Origin: Clostridia bacterium
GTDB lineage: Bacteria; Bacillota; Clostridia; Oscillospirales; Oscillospiraceae
Direction of reading: 5' to 3'
NCBI GenBank assembly: GCA_003245395.1
Contig: QKDF01000044.1
Location: 1 to 8,999, forward strand
DNA: 8,999 nt
Part shown: piece after piece, positions 4,663-8,999 of the stretch
Position numbering within the stretch: the stretch's first letter is position 1
Layout: each line of letters begins with the position of its first letter
Made by a program: the position numbers and the translations under genes
The notes under the pieces: generated by a model
Told to the model about the DNA's origin: nothing
Databases searched by the model: none
The model's input: the letters and a program-made list of their open reading frames with translations, nothing else

Positions 4663-6957
4663 ATGCCCAAGAACGTAGGAAAAAGCGTCGCCCGCGTGGA
4701 CGCCTTTGAAAAGGCGACCGGACGGGCCAAATACATGGACGATCTGTGTGACCGGAGTGCCCTGATTGTCAAAATTCTGCATTCCACCATCGCCCACGGC
4801 TATGTCAAATCCGTGGATACTGCCGAGGCGGAAACCATTCCCGGCGTGGTGAAGGTGCTCACCTGCTTTGATGTCCCCGACATCAAGTTCCCCACGGCGG
4901 GCCATCCCTGGTCTATGGACCCGCACCATCAGGACGTGGCCGACCGGATGCTGCTCAACCGCCATGTGCGCTATTACGGCGACGAGGTGGCCGTGGTGAT
5001 TGCCGAGGACGAGGTGGCCGCCGCCCAGGGCGTCCGGGCGCTGAAGGTGGAATATGAAGAACTGCCCTTTGTGCTGGACCCCCAGAAATCCATGGAGGAG
5101 GGCGTGCCTCAGATTCATGAGGACTGCCCTCACAATGTCCTGGCTCACACCGATATCCGCCGGGGCGACTATCAGAAGGCCATTCAGGAACCCGGTCTGA
5201 TCCGGGTGGAGGGCTGGTATGACACCCCCACCGTGCAGCACTGCCACATTGAAAACCACGGGTGCTTCGCCTATGAAGAGGCGGGGCGCGTTGTGGTGGT
5301 TTCCTCCACCCAGATTCCCCACATTGTCCGGCGTGTCGTTGGGCAGGCGCTGGGAATTTCCTGGGGCAAGGTGCGCCTGCTCAAGCCGTATATCGGCGGC
5401 GGCTTCGGCAATAAACAGGATGCCCTGTACGAGCCGCTTTGCGCGTGGTGCTCCACCCAGGTGGGTGGCCGGCTGGTGAAGCTGGAGTGCTCTCGCGAGG
5501 AAACATTCGTATCCAACCGCGTGCGCCACGCCATCCGCACCCATATCATCTCCTGGCTGCGGCCGGACGGCACCTTCGTTGCCCGGAAGTTTGAGGCGTT
5601 CTCCAATCAGGGCGCTTACGCCTCCCACGGCCACGGCGTAGTGGCCAAGGGCATGGGTGCGTTCCCACAGCTCTATCCCTGCGACAATCTGGAGTGCGAC
5701 GCCTACTCCGTGTTTACCAATACGCCGGCCTCCGGCGCTATGCGGGGCTACGGCATTCCCCAGGCCATGTTCGCCGGGGAGAGCCACATTGACGACGTGT
5801 GCCGCGCTCTGAACATGGACCCCGTCGCCTTCCGGCGGAAGAATCTGATGCCCATGGGCTATGTGGACGGCTTTTCCAAGAACGAGCTCTATGCCGATAC
5901 GTTCAACCAGTGCATGAACAAGGGCATGGAGACCATCGATTTTGTCCGCAAATACAAGGAATACCAGAACCAGACCGGGCCTGTCCGCCGGGGCGTGGGC
6001 GTAGCGGTGTTCTGGTACAACACCGCCGTGTGGCCCATCGCGCTGGAGAGCTCTTCCTGCCGCATGGTACTCAATCAGGACGGCTCCCTCCAGTTCCAGA
6101 CCGGCGAGACGGAGATCGGCCAGGGCTGTGATACAGCCTATTCCCAGATGGTGGCGGACGCCGTGGGCATTCCCTTCGAGGATGTCCATGTGATCTCAAC
6201 TCAGGACACGGACATCACGCCTTACGGCACCGGCGCCTACGCCTCCCGGCAGACGTATATCGGCGGTTTCTCCATCATGCAGACCGCCAAGGCCCTGCGG
6301 GAGCGCATTCTGAACATCGCCCATGAGCAAACCCGGATGCCGGTGAGCAACCTGGACCTTGTGGACGGGCAGATCATCCGCATCAGCGACGGGCGGGTGC
6401 TCAAGTCCCTGGGTGATCTGGCAATGGAATCTCTGTACTCCATGGAGCACAGCCAGCACATTACCGCCGAAACCACGGCGCAGATCAAGACGAACGCCTA
6501 CTCTTTCGGCTGCTCTTTTGCCGAAGTGGAGGTGGATATCCCCATGTGTAAGGTGAAGCTGGTCAACATGGTGAACGTCCACGACTGCGGTACGCTGATC
6601 AACCCCGCGCTGGCGGAGGCCCAGGTGCACGGCGGCATGTCCATGGCCATCGGGTTTGGCCTATCTGAGCAGCTGCTCTTTGACGAGAAGACCGGCAAGC
6701 CCCTTAACAACAATCTGCTGGACTACAAGCTCTCCACCTTCCTGGATCACCCCGATCTGCAGGCGGAGTTTGTGGAGAACGCGGAACCCACTTCGCCGTA
6801 CGGCACCAAGGCGCTGGGCGAGCCGCCCGCCTGCTCCGGCGCACCGGCAATCCGCAACGCCATTGCCCAGGCCACCGGCGTGTACGTCCGGCGCATCCCC
6901 ATTACCCCGCACGTACTGTATGCCGAGTTCCGCAAGGCGGGGCTCATTGAAGACTGA
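4663..6957 (+). CDS. xdhA: xanthine dehydrogenase family, molybdenum-binding subunit
   Basis: A 764-residue catalytic subunit, close in length and wording to E. coli XdhA (about 750 aa), and expected to assemble with XdhB and XdhC in the cytoplasm. The N-terminal a/b-hammerhead domain begins at RVDAFEKATGRAKYMDD (11-27). Moco-site motifs are SSTQIPHIVRR (214-224) with Q217, GGGFGNKQ (245-252), MRGYG (360-364), EIGQG (484-488), and ALGEPP (717-722) with the catalytic glutamate E720. Compared with bovine xanthine oxidase, E802 is replaced by Q252, R880 probably by K329 (same distance, 32 residues, before the conserved Arg), F914 by Y363 and F1009 by V447. As I recall it, E. coli XdhA shares at least the NKQ and RGYG forms, so this is a subfamily trait and the substrate may not be xanthine. 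The gene is first in its operon; xdhB follows after 15 bases. Confidence 0.92.
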   Translation: MPKNVGKSVARVDAFEKATGRAKYMDDLCDRSALIVKILHSTIAHGYVKSVDTAEAETIPGVVKVLTCFDVPDIKFPTAGHPWSMDPHHQDVADRMLLNRHVRYYGDEVAVVIAEDEVAAAQGVRALKVEYEELPFVLDPQKSMEEGVPQIHEDCPHNVLAHTDIRRGDYQKAIQEPGLIRVEGWYDTPTVQHCHIENHGCFAYEEAGRVVVVSSTQIPHIVRRVVGQALGISWGKVRLLKPYIGGGFGNKQDALYEPLCAWCSTQVGGRLVKLECSREETFVSNRVRHAIRTHIISWLRPDGTFVARKFEAFSNQGAYASHGHGVVAKGMGAFPQLYPCDNLECDAYSVFTNTPASGAMRGYGIPQAMFAGESHIDDVCRALNMDPVAFRRKNLMPMGYVDGFSKNELYADTFNQCMNKGMETIDFVRKYKEYQNQTGPVRRGVGVAVFWYNTAVWPIALESSSCRMVLNQDGSLQFQTGETEIGQGCDTAYSQMVADAVGIPFEDVHVISTQDTDITPYGTGAYASRQTYIGGFSIMQTAKALRERILNIAHEQTRMPVSNLDLVDGQIIRISDGRVLKSLGDLAMESLYSMEHSQHITAETTAQIKTNAYSFGCSFAEVEVDIPMCKVKLVNMVNVHDCGTLINPALAEAQVHGGMSMAIGFGLSEQLLFDEKTGKPLNNNLLDYKLSTFLDHPDLQAEFVENAEPTSPYGTKALGEPPACSGAPAIRNAIAQATGVYVRRIPITPHVLYAEFRKAGLIED

Positions 6958-6972
6958 GAGGAGGAACCGACT

Positions 6973-7854
6973 ATGTATGATATGAAAGCCCTGTACGAGG
7001 CGGGCAGCGTAGACGAGGCCGTCGCCCTTCGCGTGGCCCACCCTGACGCGCAGATCATCGCCGGCGGCTCCGATGTGCTGGTACAGATGCGGGAGGGCAA
7101 GCGGGCCGGCGCGGAGCTGATCTCCATTTACGGCATCGACGCGCTGAGGGGCGTCTCCCAGGAGGCGGACGGCACGCTGCGTATCGGCTCCCTCACCAGC
7201 TTTTCCCACATCACCAAAGATCCGCTGATCCAGCAGTATATCAACGTGCTGGGCGAGGCGGTGGATCAGGTGGGCGGCCCACAGATCCGCAACATCGGCA
7301 CCATCGGCGGCAACACCTGCAACGGCGTTACCTCCGCGGATTCGGCGTCCACACTGTTTGCCTGGGACGCCATTGTGGAGTTGACCGGCCCCGACGGCGT
7401 GCGCCGTCAGCCCATCCATGATTTCTATCTTAAGGCCGGCAAGGTGGATCTTCACCCCGGTGAGATTCAGACTGCCATTCTCATCCCGAAGGAGAGCTAC
7501 GAAAACACCTTCGGCCACTATATTAAGTACGCCATGCGCAACGCCATGGACATCGCCACGCTGGGTACTTCCGTCAATGTGCGGCTCTCTGCCGATAAAA
7601 AGACAGTGGAGCGGACCCGCATCGCCTTCGGCGTGGCCGGCCCCGTGCCCCTGCGGGCGGCCACGGCGGAACAGACGGCAAACGGACAGCCCGTTTCCCA
7701 GGAGCTGGCCGAGGCCTTTTCCCAGGCGGTGAAAGCGGACATCAATCCCCGGGATTCCTGGCGTGCCTCCCGGGATTTCCGGATGCACATCGCGGTGGAG
7801 AGCGCCAAGCGCGCGTTTATCGAATCGGTTCGGCTGGCGGGAGGTGAGCTGTAA
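6973..7854 (+). CDS. xdhB: xanthine dehydrogenase family, FAD-binding subunit
   Basis: A 293-residue subunit of the same length as E. coli XdhB. It carries FAD and passes electrons from the 2Fe-2S clusters to NAD+ or another acceptor. The N-terminal part shows the FAD-contacting IIAGGSDVLVQ (28-38) and the glycine-rich GGPQIRNIGTIGGNTCNG (101-118) with the following D123. The C-terminal CO-dehydrogenase flavoprotein domain ends in the conserved DSWRASRDFRMH stretch. There is no inserted 4Fe-4S loop of the 4-hydroxybenzoyl-CoA reductase kind. The ribosome site GAGAGGAGG just overlaps the xdhA stop region. Its stop TAA (7852-7854) overlaps the xdhC ATG by one base, which suggests translational coupling. 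It might also serve the fused dehydrogenase upstream, which has no FAD part; this is inference. Confidence 0.92.
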   Translation: MYDMKALYEAGSVDEAVALRVAHPDAQIIAGGSDVLVQMREGKRAGAELISIYGIDALRGVSQEADGTLRIGSLTSFSHITKDPLIQQYINVLGEAVDQVGGPQIRNIGTIGGNTCNGVTSADSASTLFAWDAIVELTGPDGVRRQPIHDFYLKAGKVDLHPGEIQTAILIPKESYENTFGHYIKYAMRNAMDIATLGTSVNVRLSADKKTVERTRIAFGVAGPVPLRAATAEQTANGQPVSQELAEAFSQAVKADINPRDSWRASRDFRMHIAVESAKRAFIESVRLAGGEL

Positions 7855-8363
7855 TGGCGGAAAAATTTGTGAAGCAGTACAAGACGGTTCATTTCAACCT
7901 CAACGGCAACGACGTGGAGCGCTCCGTGGACGTGCGGGCCTCTCTGACGGATATGCTCCGCAACGATTTTCGGATGACCTCCGTGAAAAAGGGCTGCGAG
8001 GTAGGGGAGTGCGGCGCCTGCAACGTCCTCATCGACGGCGAGGCATTCAACTCCTGCATCTATCTGGCTGTCTGGGCCGAGGGCAAGCACATCCGCACGC
8101 TGGAGGGCCTGTTGGGCCCTGACGGCGAGATGAGCGACATTCAGCAGGCATTCATTGACGAAGCCGCCATTCAGTGCGGCTTCTGCACGCCGGGATTCAT
8201 CCTTACGGCGGTGGAGATTCTGGAGACGGGGAAGGAATACACGGATGCGGAGCTGCGCAAGCTGCTCTCCGGCCACCTGTGCCGCTGCACGGGATATGAA
8301 AATATCCTGCGGGCGGTGAAAAAGACCATGTACAAGCGGCTGGGCAAGGCCATGCCGGAATAA
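7854..8363 (+). CDS. xdhC: xanthine dehydrogenase family, 2Fe-2S subunit
   Basis: A 169-residue small subunit with two 2Fe-2S clusters that carry electrons from molybdenum to FAD. Cluster one is plant-type (C48, C53, C56, C68; spacing 4-2-11) in GCEVGECGAC. Cluster two is C108, C111, C143, C145 (spacing 2-31-1) in QCGFC and CRCTGY. Both are complete. The ribosome site GGGAGGTGA (about 7838-7846) lies in the end of xdhB. The name follows the E. coli xdhABC order; in other species 'xdhC' means an unrelated chaperone, and no such chaperone is seen here. This is the last gene of the operon, with a strong terminator seven bases downstream. Confidence 0.93.
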   Translation: MAEKFVKQYKTVHFNLNGNDVERSVDVRASLTDMLRNDFRMTSVKKGCEVGECGACNVLIDGEAFNSCIYLAVWAEGKHIRTLEGLLGPDGEMSDIQQAFIDEAAIQCGFCTPGFILTAVEILETGKEYTDAELRKLLSGHLCRCTGYENILRAVKKTMYKRLGKAMPE

Positions 8364-8370
8364 AAGGGAG

Positions 8371-8402
8371 AGCGGGAGCGCAATGATGCGCTTCCGCTTT
8401 TT
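8371..8402 (+). terminator. Rho-independent terminator of xdhABC
   Basis: 12-bp stem AGCGGGAGCGCA and TGCGCTTCCGCT (one G-U pair), loop ATGA, followed directly by a run of T's to 8402. It is the clearest terminator on the plus strand and separates xdhABC from the next gene. Confidence 0.92.
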
Positions 8403-8404
8403 GG

Positions 8405-8433
8405 TTGACGGCAAAGAGACAGGCTCTTATAAT
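8405..8433 (+). promoter_or_regulatory. promoter of the cytidylate kinase-like gene
   Basis: TTGACG (8405-8410), a 17-base spacer, then a perfect TATAAT (8428-8433). The predicted start near 8440 leaves a leader of only about 17 nt, which contains the ribosome site AGGGAG (8442-8447). Confidence 0.88.
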
Positions 8434-8456
8434 AGAAAAGAAGGGAGATGGTCTCC

Positions 8457-8999
8457 ATGAAAACAATTCTTACCATCGGCCGCCAGTTCGGCAGCGGCGG
8501 CCATGAGATCGGACGGCGTGTGGCTGCCCGGCTGAATGTCCCCTGCTACGACCAGGAGATGCTGCAGCTGGCGGCGGAAAAGAGCGGGCTGAGCGAAAAG
8601 CTGCTGGGTAATTTTGATGAGCGGCCCCGGAGTCTGCTCTATTCCGTGGCGATGAACTCCTACATGCCCGCACTGCCGGGGGCGGGCGCGAAGGATTCGC
8701 TGGAACAGCAGGTATATGTGGCCGTCTATGACGCAATCCGCCAGCTGGCGGAGGAAGGCCCCTGCGTTCTGATTGGCCGCTGCGCCGACCACGCGCTGGA
8801 GGGAAATCCCAACCTGCTGCGCCTGTTCATCGGCGCACCTCTGGAACGCCGGATCGAAAAAGTAATGGAGCGGGAGAAGCTGGACCGTGAGCGGGCCAAA
8901 ACACTGATTGCCCGCGCGGACAAGCGCAGGAGCGCCTATTACGAATACTATTCCATGCGCAAGTGGGGGGCGGTGGAAAACTATGACATTTGCATCGAC
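8457..8999 (+). CDS. cytidylate kinase-like family protein (3' end cut by window)
   Basis: The first 181 residues are present and run open to the window edge. The N-terminus MKTILTIGRQFGSGGHEIGRR is typical of the 'cytidylate kinase-like' P-loop family of Firmicutes. Its loop reads GRQFGSGGHEIG, without the usual GKS/GKT lysine. Further marks are LIGRCAD (105-111), the basic lid-like stretch LERRIEKVMEREKLDRERA, and DKRRSAYYEYYSMRKWG (155-171). Members I know are about 200-220 residues, so perhaps 20-40 are missing. The cellular role of the family is unclear and CMP kinase activity should not be assumed. ATG 8457 is chosen because the in-frame ATG at 8448 touches the ribosome site. A terminator and a new promoter separate it from xdhABC, so there is no evidence of a shared function. 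Confidence 0.85.
   Translation, partial: MKTILTIGRQFGSGGHEIGRRVAARLNVPCYDQEMLQLAAEKSGLSEKLLGNFDERPRSLLYSVAMNSYMPALPGAGAKDSLEQQVYVAVYDAIRQLAEEGPCVLIGRCADHALEGNPNLLRLFIGAPLERRIEKVMEREKLDRERAKTLIARADKRRSAYYEYYSMRKWGAVENYDICID

Noticed and set aside
2553..5420. Repeated GC-rich block GGCGGCGGCTTCGGC near 2556 and near 5395
   Set aside because: Both copies encode the conserved GGGFG motif of the molybdenum subunit, so this reflects shared ancestry of the two enzymes, not a repeat element.
4582..6189. Long open frame on the minus strand opposite xdhA
   Set aside because: Same reasoning: antisense of a clear XdhA, no ribosome site, His/Gly-rich composition without motifs.
6661..7788. Minus-strand open frame spanning the xdhA-xdhB junction
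   Set aside because: It covers two well-supported genes in antisense and shows no recognisable domains or start signals.
1..8999. CRISPR array, insertion sequence, phage or toxin-antitoxin module
   Set aside because: I saw no regularly spaced repeats, transposase or recombinase motifs, terminal inverted repeats or toxin-like pairs anywhere in the window.

Overview
The window looks like chromosome from an anaerobic Clostridia bacterium, plausibly a gut Oscillospirales-type lineage. This is inferred from GC-rich genes with strong AGGAGG-type ribosome sites, AT-rich sigma-A promoters close to consensus, a CCA-encoded tRNA, a selenium-type xanthine dehydrogenase and a kinase of the 'cytidylate kinase-like' family common in Firmicutes. 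No taxon was checked by search.

Layout. 1-300: the possible last codons of a plus-strand gene, then on the minus strand a tRNA-Gln(CUG) with its own near-consensus promoter and terminator. 302-603: an unrecognised 56-codon small ORF followed by a strong hairpin, then a promoter. 604-1248: thiamine pyrophosphokinase (thiN) with a TTG start. 1279-3933: a strong promoter with a dyad at its start point, then an 849-residue molybdenum hydroxylase with fused 2Fe-2S and Moco parts, of the selenium-dependent xanthine dehydrogenase type. 3936-3962: a hairpin between convergent genes. 3970-4572, minus strand: a MocA-type Moco nucleotidyltransferase with a strong promoter. 4663-8363: a tight operon xdhA-xdhB-xdhC (Moco, FAD and 2Fe-2S subunits, resembling E. 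coli XdhABC), closed by a clear terminator. 8405 to the end: a new promoter and a cytidylate kinase-like protein cut off by the window edge.

The core is a molybdenum-hydroxylase island: two different enzymes plus one enzyme that would attach a nucleotide (probably cytidine) to the cofactor for both. Such enzymes in gut anaerobes are associated with purine use (hypoxanthine, xanthine, urate). The two catalytic subunits differ at residues that hold purine in bovine xanthine oxidase: the fused enzyme keeps the Glu, Arg and first Phe, while XdhA has Gln, probably Lys, and Tyr. They may therefore act on different substrates or steps. The fused enzyme has no FAD domain, so its electron acceptor is unknown. 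The known accessory genes yqeB, yqeC and selD, purine transporters and downstream purine-degrading enzymes are not in the window.

No clearly new system is visible. The least explained items are the small ORF at 302-472, the dyad and leader hairpin in front of the fused dehydrogenase, and the compact divergent region between mocA and xdhA.
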